A DNA stretch of 64,000 nucleotides, from the NCBI RefSeq assembly GCF_003369835.1, contig NZ_QPMJ01000004.1, positions 331,043 to 395,042 on the forward strand, in the 5' to 3' direction. A model generated the notes under the pieces. The model was not told the origin of the DNA and did not search any database. It saw only the letters and a program-made list of their open reading frames with translations. Source of the stretch: Halorussus rarus. GTDB taxonomy: Archaea; Halobacteriota; Halobacteria; Halobacteriales; Haladaptataceae. Below are positions 36,178 through 45,214 of the stretch, piece after piece (position 1 is the stretch's first letter; each line of letters starts with the position of its first letter). The position numbers and the translations under genes are program-made.

Positions 36178-37935
36178 TCAGGACGCGGAGACCGGTACGT
36201 CTTCGTCCGCCGCGTCGCCCGAGCGGTCGTCCGGCGTCCCGCCGGCGTCGTCGCTCCGGTCGGGGTCGACGAGGTCGACGTCCGAGAACGCGAACCGGGC
36301 GCCCCCGTCCGACCCCGCCTCGGCCGACACGCGCCAGCCGTGGGCGTTGGCTATCGTCTCGACGATGGCGAGGCCGAGGCCGGTTCCCGTAGCGGTGGTG
36401 GTGTACTCGTACTCGAAGACCCGCTCGCGGTCCTCGGGCGGGACGCCCGGCCCGTCGTCCTCGACGAAGAAGCCGTCTCCGAGCGCGCCGACCCGGACCG
36501 TCGCGGGGGCGTCGTCGGAGCCTCCGTCCGCTGTCGAGGCGCCGTGCTCGACGGAATTTCGAAACAGGTTCTCGAAGACGTTCCGGAGTCGGGTCTCGTC
36601 GGCGTAGACGGCCACCTCGGGGTCGATGTCGAGTTCCAGCGCGGCGTCGCCGGTGTCGGTGGTCCGCCACGCGTCCTCGGCGAGGGCGGCCAGCGGGACC
36701 ACCTCGCGCTCCTCGATGGTCCGGCCCTCGCGCGCGAGCGTCAGCAGGTCCTCGATGATGCGGTCGATGCGGTCGAGGGCCTCGTCGGCCGCCTCCAGGC
36801 GGTCGCGTTCGCCGGTCTCCAGCGCGAGCTCGACGTTCCCCTTGGCGACGTTCAGCGGATTGCGGAGGTCGTGGGACAGCGTGCTCGCGAAGCGTTCGAG
36901 CTGGTCGGCGTGCTGTTCGAGCTCGAGCAGGTAGCGCTCTCGCTCGGTGACGTCCTGGACGACGAGCACGTGTCCCCGGACCGAGCCGCGGGTCGCGAGC
37001 GTCGAGTCGTCGACCGTGAACTCGCGGCGCTCCCCGTCGCGGTAGCAGAACGCGCGGTCGACGAACTCGCCGCCGTCGCCCACGAGTTCGGGCGCCGCGT
37101 CGTCGAGCGGGTCGCCCGCGCCGTCGGCCACCGCCGGGAACAGCCGCTCGGCCCGGCGGTTGTAGTCGAGGACGCGGCGCTCGCGGTCCACGACGAGGAC
37201 GCCCTCGTCGAGCTGGTCGAAGACGGTCATCCGGGCGACCGGCGTGACGTCGAACGTCTCCTCGTAGAACACCGACCAGCCCGCGAGCAGGCCAACCAGG
37301 ACCGACCCCACCACCAGGACGCCGTTGGCGGGGCCCACCGGCTGGAAGGCGATCGCGAACGGGAGCAGGAACTGGACGGTCATGGCCGCCGCGAGCAGTC
37401 CCGTCCGTCGGCGGCCGAGACGGGACCGCGAGAAGCGGTGCTGGACGAGGAGGCCGAGACCGGCCAGATACAGGAACACTCCCGGGAGCGTGACGAACCA
37501 TCCGACTCCGGTCACGCCCGTCAGGTAGGGGAAGGGGTCGGTCAAGAGCCGGAAGCTCGGCCAGACCAGCCCGTGGACCGGATTCGTGGCGATCACTGCG
37601 GCCTCGACGACGTAGTAGGTTCCCAGGACGCCGAGGAACCGCCCGCCGACCCACTCCGACCGGCCCACGTACAGCACCGTGAAGACGAACCAGAGCAGCA
37701 GGATTCCGTTGCCGACCACCTGGTGAGCGTGGAACGCGGCCTGCGAGAGCGCCCGGGTCGGCGCGTACAGCTGGCCGAGGACGAACCCACCCACCACCGC
37801 GTGGGCGCCGAGTATCCCCGCGAGGGTGCGCATCACGTCGGATTCGTTCCGTCGCCAGAACAGTAGGCCGGCGCCGGCGGTGAAGACGCTGGCGCAGGCG
37901 ACCGCCGCGGCGAACGTCGTCTGGGCGGACGGCAT
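36178..37935 (-). CDS. 7TM-type sensor histidine kinase
   Basis: This 585-residue kinase has an N-terminal membrane module of seven helices (residues about 5-225), the archaeal HisKA_7TM type. A PAS-like domain (about 235-330, VFDQLDEGVLVVDRERRVL to VQDVTERER) and a coiled linker follow. HisKA has acceptor His355 (STLSHDLRNPLN), and the HATPase domain has N box (FENLFRNSVEHG), VEDDGPGVPP and TGTGLGLAIV. An acidic tail follows. ATG 37935 is the first start that yields the complete first helix. The signal is unknown, and no response regulator is adjacent. Confidence 0.9.
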   Translation of the reverse strand: MPSAQTTFAAAVACASVFTAGAGLLFWRRNESDVMRTLAGILGAHAVVGGFVLGQLYAPTRALSQAAFHAHQVVGNGILLLWFVFTVLYVGRSEWVGGRFLGVLGTYYVVEAAVIATNPVHGLVWPSFRLLTDPFPYLTGVTGVGWFVTLPGVFLYLAGLGLLVQHRFSRSRLGRRRTGLLAAAMTVQFLLPFAIAFQPVGPANGVLVVGSVLVGLLAGWSVFYEETFDVTPVARMTVFDQLDEGVLVVDRERRVLDYNRRAERLFPAVADGAGDPLDDAAPELVGDGGEFVDRAFCYRDGERREFTVDDSTLATRGSVRGHVLVVQDVTERERYLLELEQHADQLERFASTLSHDLRNPLNVAKGNVELALETGERDRLEAADEALDRIDRIIEDLLTLAREGRTIEEREVVPLAALAEDAWRTTDTGDAALELDIDPEVAVYADETRLRNVFENLFRNSVEHGASTADGGSDDAPATVRVGALGDGFFVEDDGPGVPPEDRERVFEYEYTTTATGTGLGLAIVETIANAHGWRVSAEAGSDGGARFAFSDVDLVDPDRSDDAGGTPDDRSGDAADEDVPVSAS

Positions 37936-38096
37936 CAGTCGGACCTCACTACTATCGAGATTCTGATACTGAGGGGATAAACGTGCGGCAGGATATGTAA
38001 CAGCACTTATTACGGGTCGGGTTTCCTCCAGATGACCGCTCGGGGACCGTCGTTCCGGGGTCTGTGAACTGTAATGAACCCGGACCCGTCTCGACG

Positions 38097-39032
38097 CTAG
38101 TCGAACGAGTCGAGCCGGCGGGAGAACGACACCGGCGCCGAGGCCGTCCCGTCGCCGCGCCGGGCCGGGTCGACGGTTCTCGCCGGTCCGCGCTCGTCGA
38201 GGAGGTCGGCGCGCTTCTCGGCCAGCGTCCGAGCGAACGTCTCCTTGGCCTCGAGCCGCTCGTCTTCCCAGACCCGGATGCGAGCGTCGGGGATGTGGCG
38301 ACGGTGGTGGAACCGGAGCTCGACCCGCGCGAGCATCGCGATGAACGAGTCGAGGAACTCCTCGACCGCCTCGTAGTCGGGGTCCTCGGGTTCGAGCAGC
38401 AGCTCGACGGTGTCGTACCACTCTACGAAGAGTTCGTATGCCTCGGGGTAGTCGTTCCGGGGGTAGGTGTCGACCATCGCGTCCAGCGAGTCGACCACGA
38501 ACCCCCTGGTCGAGCGGTCGGTCACCCGGAAGTCACCGAGGGTGTACTGCTCGTTCAGGTCGACCGACTTCAGTCGGGTCCGGAGGTCGCTGTACGTCCG
38601 GATGAACTCGTTTGGGACGTGGTGGCGGTACTGGTACTTCCCGACCGCCTCGGCGTTCGTGCGCTCGAAGGTGTCGACGGTCCAGTCGACCGCCGCGTCG
38701 ATGTCGTCCTTCGCGTCGGGGGCCACGTCGAACTCCCATTCGTGGACGTCCTCGACCGGGAGGTAGCGCCGGCCCGCCCAGTGGTTCGCCGAGGGCGCGA
38801 TGTAGAAGTCGCCGTCGAGCGACCGCTCGTCGACCACCTCGCCGTAAACGTACCAGTGGCGCGGGAACCGGACGTCGCGGTCACGTTCCGACGCGAGGTG
38901 GCGGTCGGTGATGCAGCTGAGCTTGTGGAACCGCGACCCCGAGACCGGGTAGCTCCGGGACGCCTCCAGCTCCACGAGCAGGCGGTAGCAGAGGTACTCG
39001 GCCGGGCCGAAGTCGCGGTCGCCGTCGCTCAC
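38097..39032 (-). CDS. Conserved haloarchaeal protein of unknown function
   Basis: This 311-residue soluble protein shows no recognisable catalytic motif. The N-terminus (PAEYLCYRLLVELEASRSYP, then FHKLSCITDRHLASERD) looks like a helical DNA-interaction or regulatory region, while the middle is aromatic-rich (HWYVYGEVVDERSLDGDFY). A central region RRYLPVEDVHEWEFDVAPD and a C-terminal helical part with FHHRRHIPDARIRVWE follow. Codon use is native. There is no adjacent partner gene and no membrane segment. Confidence 0.75.
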   Translation of the reverse strand: MSDGDRDFGPAEYLCYRLLVELEASRSYPVSGSRFHKLSCITDRHLASERDRDVRFPRHWYVYGEVVDERSLDGDFYIAPSANHWAGRRYLPVEDVHEWEFDVAPDAKDDIDAAVDWTVDTFERTNAEAVGKYQYRHHVPNEFIRTYSDLRTRLKSVDLNEQYTLGDFRVTDRSTRGFVVDSLDAMVDTYPRNDYPEAYELFVEWYDTVELLLEPEDPDYEAVEEFLDSFIAMLARVELRFHHRRHIPDARIRVWEDERLEAKETFARTLAEKRADLLDERGPARTVDPARRGDGTASAPVSFSRRLDSFD

Positions 39033-39367
39033 CGGCGGTCACCTCCGACGCGAACTGACCGGTCGCGGCGCCCGCGACCATTCCTCGTCGAGTGAGTCGG
39101 TTGTGCCTCCACGTCGATAGCACCTCGCGCCGCGGTGACTCGCCGGCGCGGGTCCGTTACCGGCCGAAACGAGTCGTCTTGCGCGCGTCTTACACGGGGG
39201 TTCTGAAAGCGCCATCATAAATGTTCGTGTTCCCGATACGTTTTCCTTCGTACTCGATACGTGGGATAAGATACGGAGCGCACGACGACGCCGGAGGGCG
39301 CTCGATTGCGGACGACGTCGAACGGCTACTGCACGGACGCCGCGCGGCGGGCACAGCGATGGCCGGC
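39033..39367. other. Intergenic region, no convincing gene
   Basis: A TATA-like CATAAATG sits near 39213-39220. The best frame here (minus, beginning about 39213) is arginine-rich and not gene-like. It could supply a long leader to the gene at 39032. Confidence 0.4.
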
Positions 39368-39958
39368 TCAGGCCGCTTCCTTGAGCTCCTCGTACTGCTC
39401 CTCGAACCGGGTTCGGCACGACGAGCAGCAGAACTGGTAGAGGTCGCCGTCGATGCGGGCGGACTCGCCCTCGTTGGTGACCGAGTTGCCGCACTCGTCG
39501 CACTCGAGCGCGAACTCGACGCCGCGGGGCTCGGGGTGCCAGGCGGAGTCGGTGAGCAGTCGGACGTCGTACTCGCTTATCGCGTCGGTGTCGAGCGCGT
39601 CGGCGAGCAGCGGTTCGACCGCGCCGTCGCGCAGGCGGGCGTGGAACACCACGTTCCCGCCCGCGGTCACGAACACGTGCTCGACCCCGTCGATGTCCTC
39701 GACGCCGCTCCGGACCTCCGAGACCCGGCCGGGTTCGACGCGGAGGTCGACGAGCACCGCGACGCCCTCCGAGAGCAACGACCGGTCGAGGTCAGCGGTG
39801 AACCGCCGGACGACGCCGAGTTCCTTCAGGCGGTCGATGCGGTCCGAAACCGTCGGCGGCGAGAGGTCCACCGCGTCGGCGATCTCGTTGTACGGGCGGC
39901 GGGCGTCCGCGACGAGCAACTGCAGGATTTCGAGGTCTGTTTCGTCGAGCTCTCGCAT
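39368..39958 (-). CDS. Lrp/AsnC regulator with C-terminal TRASH metal-sensing domain
   Basis: This 196-residue regulator has an AsnC-type HTH (ETDLEILQLLVADARRPYN, LSPPTVSDRIDRL), a RAM domain (residues about 62-140) and a C-terminal TRASH domain with Cys153-x2-Cys156 and Cys177-x3-Cys181 (YQFCCSSCRTRF). The same architecture is known in Halobacterium, where such a protein (VNG1179C) controls the copper ATPase gene yvgX, so copper sensing is the best guess. The ATPase here lies about 6 kb away, and a closer HTH gene precedes it. ATG 39958 is chosen because the longer frame is atypical. Confidence 0.88.
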   Translation of the reverse strand: MRELDETDLEILQLLVADARRPYNEIADAVDLSPPTVSDRIDRLKELGVVRRFTADLDRSLLSEGVAVLVDLRVEPGRVSEVRSGVEDIDGVEHVFVTAGGNVVFHARLRDGAVEPLLADALDTDAISEYDVRLLTDSAWHPEPRGVEFALECDECGNSVTNEGESARIDGDLYQFCCSSCRTRFEEQYEELKEAA

Positions 39959-40079
39959 TATCAACGCAATTGTGTGTCCACGATAGAAACACTTTTCGTC
40001 ACGTCGCGGGGACGTTCGGAGAACCGGAATCGGCGAGTAACGGGACCAGAAAACGGTACGGAGCCGCTCGGCAGCCCGC

Positions 40080-41123
40080 TCAGTCGTCGGCCGGGACCGC
40101 CCCGCCACGCGCGCACTCCAGTCGCTCGGTCACGTCGACGGTCCGGCCGGTCTCGGCCGCCTCGTAGGCCGCCTCGGTGAGCGCGGTCACCCGGAGCCCG
40201 AACGCTCCGGACACCGAGGGCTCGGTCCCCTCGGTGACCGCCCGCACGAAGTCCGCGAGCTTCCGGCGCGTGAGCGTCTCGAAGTCGCGGTCGCCCGTCA
40301 CCTCGCCATCGTAGGTCGCGCCGCCCTCGCAGACCGTGAGCCGGTCTTCGGCGTACCGGACGTGCCCCTCGGTCCCCCAGACCACCAGTTCCTCGTCGGG
40401 TTCGCCGTTCGTGCCGTCGCCGACCACGCCGACGCTGGCGGTGACGGTTCCGTCCCGAGATTCCCGGGTGAGCGAGAGCGCCAGCGCCGAGTTGACGTCG
40501 ACGTCCTCGCCGCGGTCGTCGACGAGCGCTGCGACTTGCCGGGGCTTCGCGTCGAGCGTCCAGAGCAGCGCGTCGAGCAGGTGGCTCCCCGAGTCGTAGA
40601 GCTGGCCGCCGCCCGAGAGCGCGGGGTCGGTCCGCCACGACCCGCGCTGGAGCTCGATCCAGTCCTGGCCGAGGTAGGCGTTGGCGGCGTGGACGTCGCC
40701 GATCCGCCCCGAGGCGACCACGCGCTTGAGTTCACGGAACAGCGGGTCGAAGTGGCGCTGGTAGCCCACCTGCAGGACCCGGCCCTGCTCGTCGGCAGCG
40801 TCGACGAGATTCGCGGCGTTCTCGACGCCCGTGACCATCGGCTTCTCGAGGAAGACGTCCGCGCCGGCGTCGAAGCAGTCCATCGCCTGCTCGTAGTGGA
40901 GGGTGTGGGGCGTGACGATGTTGACCGCGTCGAGGTCCCGGTCGGCCAGCATCGCCGCGTGGTCCTCGTAGGTCGGCGCGTCGTACGTCTCGGCGAACGC
41001 CCCGCGGGCGCCCGCCGAGACGTCCGCGCCCGCGACGATCTCGACGTCGTCCATCTCGTCGTAGAGTCCGAGTTCGATGCTGCCGAGGCCACCTAGCCCG
41101 ATCGCGCCCAGTCGCAGTGCCAT
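40080..41123 (-). CDS. Gfo/Idh/MocA-family NAD(P)-dependent oxidoreductase
   Basis: This 347-residue enzyme has a Rossmann N-terminus (LRLGAIGLGGLGSIELGLY, the NAD-binding Gly-rich loop) and the family's EKP motif (FLEKPMVTGVENAAN). The alpha/beta C-terminal domain includes YQRHFDPLFRELKRVVASG and GGGQLYDSGSHLLD, with the usual catalytic Asp/His region. Such enzymes act on sugars or inositols, or make sugar-nucleotide precursors. It is divergent from a glycosyltransferase gene at 41344, so glycan biosynthesis is a reasonable context-based guess. Confidence 0.9.
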   Translation of the reverse strand: MALRLGAIGLGGLGSIELGLYDEMDDVEIVAGADVSAGARGAFAETYDAPTYEDHAAMLADRDLDAVNIVTPHTLHYEQAMDCFDAGADVFLEKPMVTGVENAANLVDAADEQGRVLQVGYQRHFDPLFRELKRVVASGRIGDVHAANAYLGQDWIELQRGSWRTDPALSGGGQLYDSGSHLLDALLWTLDAKPRQVAALVDDRGEDVDVNSALALSLTRESRDGTVTASVGVVGDGTNGEPDEELVVWGTEGHVRYAEDRLTVCEGGATYDGEVTGDRDFETLTRRKLADFVRAVTEGTEPSVSGAFGLRVTALTEAAYEAAETGRTVDVTERLECARGGAVPADD

Positions 41124-41231
41124 ACCCTCGGCGGTGGAGTTCTTCAATGTAAATCTATCGATTGACTGTAGAATCGTGGGAGCGTCTCTGTAACCTCGAC
41201 GGAGAATCCGCCTTCGTCGTCGCGTCACTTT

Positions 41232-41249
41232 CCGAAAATACGTTTTCGG
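41232..41249. promoter_or_regulatory. Inverted repeat between the oxidoreductase and glycosyltransferase genes
   Basis: CCGAAAATACGTTTTCGG has 7-base arms and a 4-base spacer. It is about 109 bases upstream of the oxidoreductase start and 95 bases upstream of the glycosyltransferase start, so it may be an operator for either. Confidence 0.35.
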
Positions 41250-41343
41250 CTTACAGTCGCTTCTACCCCGCCGGTGACGTGTCGCTCTCCGCCCAGAATG
41301 CCTAACTTCGGCCGACGTCTGGTTTTAACAGGGGAGCGATACG

Positions 41344-42561
41344 ATGGGGGAAATTGCAGTTATCCATATGGATCTGATGTCGAAAGGGGGCGGCGAAGCG
41401 GTCGCCATGAACGTCCTCGAGGCCCTCCAGGGCGACCACGACGTGACGGTCCTGACGCTGACCGATCCGGACCTCCGCGAGCTCAACGACTACTTCGACA
41501 CGGAGGTCGACGTCGGGGACCTGACCGTCGAGCGGGCCGGCTACCTCGCGCCCTGGATGAACGAGCGGTTCGGCCTCAAGTACTACGTGCTCCAGAATGC
41601 GCTGCTCGGACGGTACGCCCGGCGCCGGAGCGACGGGTTCGACCTGCTGGTCAGCACCATCAACGAGCTCGGGCTGGAGTCCGACTCGGTCCAGTACGTC
41701 CACTTCCCGTTCGACTGGACCGTGAGCTGCGACCGGCGCGAGCACATCTTCCACCCCACCGTCGAAGAGGACTCCCTCTACGAGCGACTCGCGACCAGGG
41801 TCGCGGGGGTCGACCGGGACGACATCCAGCAGAACGCCCTGCTGGCCAACTCCGACTGGACCGCCGACGTGGTCGAGGACGCGTACGACACCCGGCCCGA
41901 GGTGGTCCACCCGCCGGTCGACACCCGGGAGTTCGAGGACCGGCCCTGGAGCGAGCGCGAGGACGGCATCGTGACGGTGGGCCGCATCGAGCGCAGCAAA
42001 CGCATCAAGGAACTGATAGAGATCACGGCCGGCGTCCGCGAGCGCGGTCAGAACCTCCACCTCCACGTCGTCGGCCCGACGGTCGACGAGGAGTACCGCG
42101 AGGAGGTCGAGGCGATGGCGGCCGGCCGGGAGTACGTCGACCTGGAGGGCGAGCTCCCCCGCGAGGAGCTGGTCGAGTGCATCTGCAACCACAGGTACGG
42201 CATCCACGGCAAGCGCTACGAGCACTTCGGGATGGCGGTGGCAGAGCTCGCGGCCGGCGGCGCCATCCCGTTCGTCCCCGACGACGGCGGCCAGCACGCC
42301 ATCGTCAACGACCGCGAGGAGCTGCTCTACGAGAGCGTCGAGGACGCGATAGACAAGGTCGCCGCGGTCGCGGCCGACCCCGACCGCCAGCTCGAGCTCC
42401 GCCGGCCGATGGGACCGACCGCGATCCGCAGCCGGTTCGGCCGCGAGCGGTTCCAGCGCCAGATCCGGCGGATCGTCGACGACGCGCTCGACCGGCCGAC
42501 CGCCGGCGTCCCCGGCGCCGCGACCGACGCGCGGACCGAACGCCCCGCGAGCGGGGACTAG
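41344..42561 (+). CDS. GT4-type glycosyltransferase
   Basis: This 405-residue enzyme has a GT-B fold. The N-terminal Rossmann half begins IAVIHMDLMSKGGGEAVAMN. The acceptor-binding part follows, and then the GT4 signature region: VTVGRIERSKRIKELIEIT, HVVGPTVDEEY and YGIHGKRYEHFGMAVAELA, the last containing the E-x7-E type motif in a degenerate form. It should transfer a sugar from a nucleotide-activated donor. The acidic tail (about 375-405) is low-complexity. A TATA-like GGTTTTAAC lies about 20 bases before the ATG at 41344. Confidence 0.88.
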   Translation: MGEIAVIHMDLMSKGGGEAVAMNVLEALQGDHDVTVLTLTDPDLRELNDYFDTEVDVGDLTVERAGYLAPWMNERFGLKYYVLQNALLGRYARRRSDGFDLLVSTINELGLESDSVQYVHFPFDWTVSCDRREHIFHPTVEEDSLYERLATRVAGVDRDDIQQNALLANSDWTADVVEDAYDTRPEVVHPPVDTREFEDRPWSEREDGIVTVGRIERSKRIKELIEITAGVRERGQNLHLHVVGPTVDEEYREEVEAMAAGREYVDLEGELPREELVECICNHRYGIHGKRYEHFGMAVAELAAGGAIPFVPDDGGQHAIVNDREELLYESVEDAIDKVAAVAADPDRQLELRRPMGPTAIRSRFGRERFQRQIRRIVDDALDRPTAGVPGAATDARTERPASGD

Positions 42562-42589
42562 CGGTTCTGGTTCTGCGGTTCCCGGGCGA

Positions 42590-43873
42590 TCAGACGAGTT
42601 CCGCGTATCGCGCTTCCAGCGCGTCGGCGGTCCGCTCCCATCGGTAGTTTTCGGTCGCGTGCGCTCGACAGGCCCGCCCGGCGGCCGCCCGCTCGGCCGG
42701 GTCGAGGTCGGCCCACGCGGCCATCCGGTCGGCCAGCGCCGACGCGCCGACCGACTCGACGACCAGGTCGGTCGGAACCCGGGGGTCGTCGTCGTCGAGT
42801 CCCGACAGTATCTCGGTCGTGCCGCCGACCGGGGTGGCGACGACAGGCGTCCCCGACGACAGCGCCTCCAGCGTGGCGAGGCCGAACCCTTCCAGTCGCC
42901 GGGTCGGCAGCACGAAGCAGTCCGCGGTCGCGTAGGCGCGGGGCAGGTCCTCGTCGGGGACGTACCCCAGGAACGTCACTCGATCGGCCAGGCCGAGGTC
43001 GGCCGCCCGCGCCTCCAAGTCGCCCCGGAGCGGGCCGTCCCCCGCGACGTAGAGGTGGACGTCCGGACGGGTTCGAGCGACCCGGGCGAACGCCCGCAGG
43101 AGCATCCCGTGGCCCATCCGCGGCGAGAGCCGCCGGACCGTCAGGAAGGCGGTCTCGGCGTCGGCGCCGCCGTCGGGGGTCACTGCGGCCGCGCGGTCCG
43201 CATCTTCCGCGTCACGCTCCGCCCCGTCCCGACCGCCGGCGGGGACCATCGGCTCGTAAGTCCCGGCGTCCAGGCGGTACCGTTCGGTGTCGACGCCGCC
43301 GGGAACGATCTCGGGCGCTGCGACCGGCCCGTGGACCGCCCGGAGCTTCCCGGCCATAAATTCACTGAGCGCGAGCACCTGCTCGCAGTCGGCGAGCACC
43401 GACCGCTCGATTCGCTCGCGGAGTTCGGCGTTGAGCCGGCGACGCGCGGCCGAGAGCCGGTCCTCGTGGCCCGCTCGGATTCGGTACTCGGTGGCCCACG
43501 GGCTGTGGAACGTTGCGCTCCGCGGGACCGCGTCATCGACGAGCAGGTCGACGATGGGGTCGGTGACGGTGCCCTGGAAGCTCACGAGGTCGGGGTCGGG
43601 CAGCGAGTCGAGGTGGTCGCGGACGCGCCGGACGGCGCCGGGAACCTGGGCCGCGATTTCGGGTGCCGACTGCTCAGCGACGGAGAGGTCGCAGCGTGCG
43701 ACCCGGACGCCCGCCACGGTCTCGCGGGCGGGGACGTCGCCCCGGCGGCGCGTGAGGACCGACACGCCGTGACCCCGGTCGGCGAGCCGCCGGGTCGTCT
43801 CGTGGACGTAGCGACCGGTCCCGCCGGAGCCCGGGTCAGGGTAGAAGTCGTGGGCGGCGACGAGGAGGTGCAT
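42590..43873 (-). CDS. GT4-type glycosyltransferase
   Basis: This 427-residue GT-B enzyme starts MHLLVAAHDFYPDPGSGGTG, a typical GT4 N-terminal loop that binds the acceptor. The C-terminal half carries FLTVRRLSPRMGHGMLLRAF, LYVAGDGPLRGDLEARAADL, VTFLGYVPDEDLPRAYATAD and the E-x7-E motif in RLEGFGLATLEALSSGTPVV. It differs from the enzyme at 41344, to which it is convergent. The start at 43873 is taken because the frame to 43924 is short and odd. It probably builds surface glycans. Confidence 0.92.
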   Translation of the reverse strand: MHLLVAAHDFYPDPGSGGTGRYVHETTRRLADRGHGVSVLTRRRGDVPARETVAGVRVARCDLSVAEQSAPEIAAQVPGAVRRVRDHLDSLPDPDLVSFQGTVTDPIVDLLVDDAVPRSATFHSPWATEYRIRAGHEDRLSAARRRLNAELRERIERSVLADCEQVLALSEFMAGKLRAVHGPVAAPEIVPGGVDTERYRLDAGTYEPMVPAGGRDGAERDAEDADRAAAVTPDGGADAETAFLTVRRLSPRMGHGMLLRAFARVARTRPDVHLYVAGDGPLRGDLEARAADLGLADRVTFLGYVPDEDLPRAYATADCFVLPTRRLEGFGLATLEALSSGTPVVATPVGGTTEILSGLDDDDPRVPTDLVVESVGASALADRMAAWADLDPAERAAAGRACRAHATENYRWERTADALEARYAELV

Positions 43874-43956
43874 GGGGGAACGACGCCGCTGACGGACAAA
43901 GGGCTCTCGGCCGACGTAGACCATCGTTTAAGTGGCCGGCCCGAGACGACTCGGCC

Positions 43957-44442
43957 ATGACCCTCCCTCCGAAGCGATTGGCTGCCGAAGCCGTCCCAGT
44001 CGCCGGGATACTCGCGTTCTGGAACCTGCTCGCGCACGTCGTCCAGATCCAGAACGTCGGCGGGCCGGTCCGGACCGCCGGGGTCGTGATGGCCGGCCTC
44101 TACGTCGTCGTCCGCGGCGTCGCGCTCGCGCCCGACGTCCCCCGGTTCGCGACCGACGACGTCCGCGTCGTCCTCTACGAGAACGCCCGCGTCGCGGTCC
44201 CCGCCGGCGCGTGGTTCGTCGCCGCGATGGCGGTCGCCGCGCTCGACGCATCGACCGGCTACGGCCACTCGCCTCTAACGACCGTCGTCGCGAGCGCGCT
44301 GGCCGGTGCGGGCCTCGGCGTCGTCGGCATCTACGCCGTGGCAGCGGGATACAGGACGCTCGGCGAAGGGAGCCTCGGCGGCGGAGACGCCGGTTCGACA
44401 GGCGACGACCGTCCAGCCGACGGCGCGTCCGCTGACGACTGA
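43957..44442 (+). CDS. Four-helix membrane protein of unknown function
   Basis: This 161-residue protein has four predicted helices: about 12-32, 42-60 (GVVMAGLYVVVRGVALAP), 80-97 (AVPAGAWFVAAMAVAALD) and 107-130. A hydrophilic, low-complexity tail follows (GGGDAGSTGDDRPADGASA). ATG 43957 lies about 29 bases after a TATA-like GTTTAAGTG (about 43925-43933). I cannot assign a family. Confidence 0.7.
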   Translation: MTLPPKRLAAEAVPVAGILAFWNLLAHVVQIQNVGGPVRTAGVVMAGLYVVVRGVALAPDVPRFATDDVRVVLYENARVAVPAGAWFVAAMAVAALDASTGYGHSPLTTVVASALAGAGLGVVGIYAVAAGYRTLGEGSLGGGDAGSTGDDRPADGASADD

Positions 44443-44598
44443 CGACATCGCGGAGATCGACTGACGCCGCGATTCTGGCCGTCCGGGGAACGAGATCGGC
44501 GTTCGTGACAGCCGAATACGTTTGCGTTTACGTAAACGCGAGGCTAGTACGGTTCCCGGCACCGCTCGGTCCGCCTACCGCGTTCAGGTCGCCCGGCG

Positions 44599-45123
44599 CT
44601 ACGCGGACTCGCGCCGGTAGTCGTCGAGCCACGGCGGCGCCGTCCGGTCCTTCGCCCACTCGAACAGGTCGCGCTTCTCGTTGGCGTAGTAGAGCCGGTA
44701 GGCCTCCACGTAGTCGTCGGCGGTCCACTCGCCGGTGACCTGCGGCGGATCGCTCGGCTCGCCCGGCCAGTCGAGGGCCGCGACGGCCCCGCTGTCCAGC
44801 GACTCGACGGTGGCCCAGCTCCCGTGGGTCTTCTCCGGGGAGTGGTCCCACCGGTAGCGCCACTCCTCGTGGGCCGCCTCGGCGTACGCCCGGAGGTACT
44901 CCCAGTTGTCGAGCGCGGCGGCGGCCCACCGGGTCAGCGGGTGGTCGGCGTGGGTGTAGTAGAGCGCCTCGCGGGCCTCGGGGTCGTCCGCGGCGTAGCC
45001 GTTCAACTGGACCGCGGTCGTCAGCACCATCGCGTTCTCGAACACCGACGAGAGGACGTGGGCGTCGACCAGCCACCGCGCCGTCTGCTCGAGGTCGCGG
45101 TCCAGCCAGAAGGCGTTGACCAT
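44599..45123 (-). CDS. Conserved protein of a family mostly seen in viruses and bacteria
   Basis: This 174-residue protein has a pattern I associate with an uncharacterised family in large viruses, phages and bacteria: a short N-terminal strand with LDRDLEQTARWLVDAHVLS, a YTHADHPLTRWAAAALDNWEYL block and EAAHEEWRYRWDHSPEKTHG. In the family I recall the second motif as CDKHVVKM-like; here it is VDAHVLSS, so one Lys is lost. I know of no function. Adjacent genes are ordinary chromosomal ones, and no other viral gene is near. The ATG at 45123 starts the alignment. Confidence 0.65.
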   Translation of the reverse strand: MVNAFWLDRDLEQTARWLVDAHVLSSVFENAMVLTTAVQLNGYAADDPEAREALYYTHADHPLTRWAAAALDNWEYLRAYAEAAHEEWRYRWDHSPEKTHGSWATVESLDSGAVAALDWPGEPSDPPQVTGEWTADDYVEAYRLYYANEKRDLFEWAKDRTAPPWLDDYRRESA

Positions 45124-45214
45124 GGCGGACGTACGGGTCGCAGGGGTTTAGCGGCGGCGCAGGCGAGGAGTGTGAGTCGCGACTCGGCGAGCGCTGCAGG
45201 AAAGAATTTCTTCG

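Noticed and set aside
39039..39213. Arg-rich minus-strand frame in the gap before the regulator
   Set aside because: A start lies close to a TATA-like element, but the element overlaps the ATG instead of preceding it by about 25 bases, and the sequence looks random.
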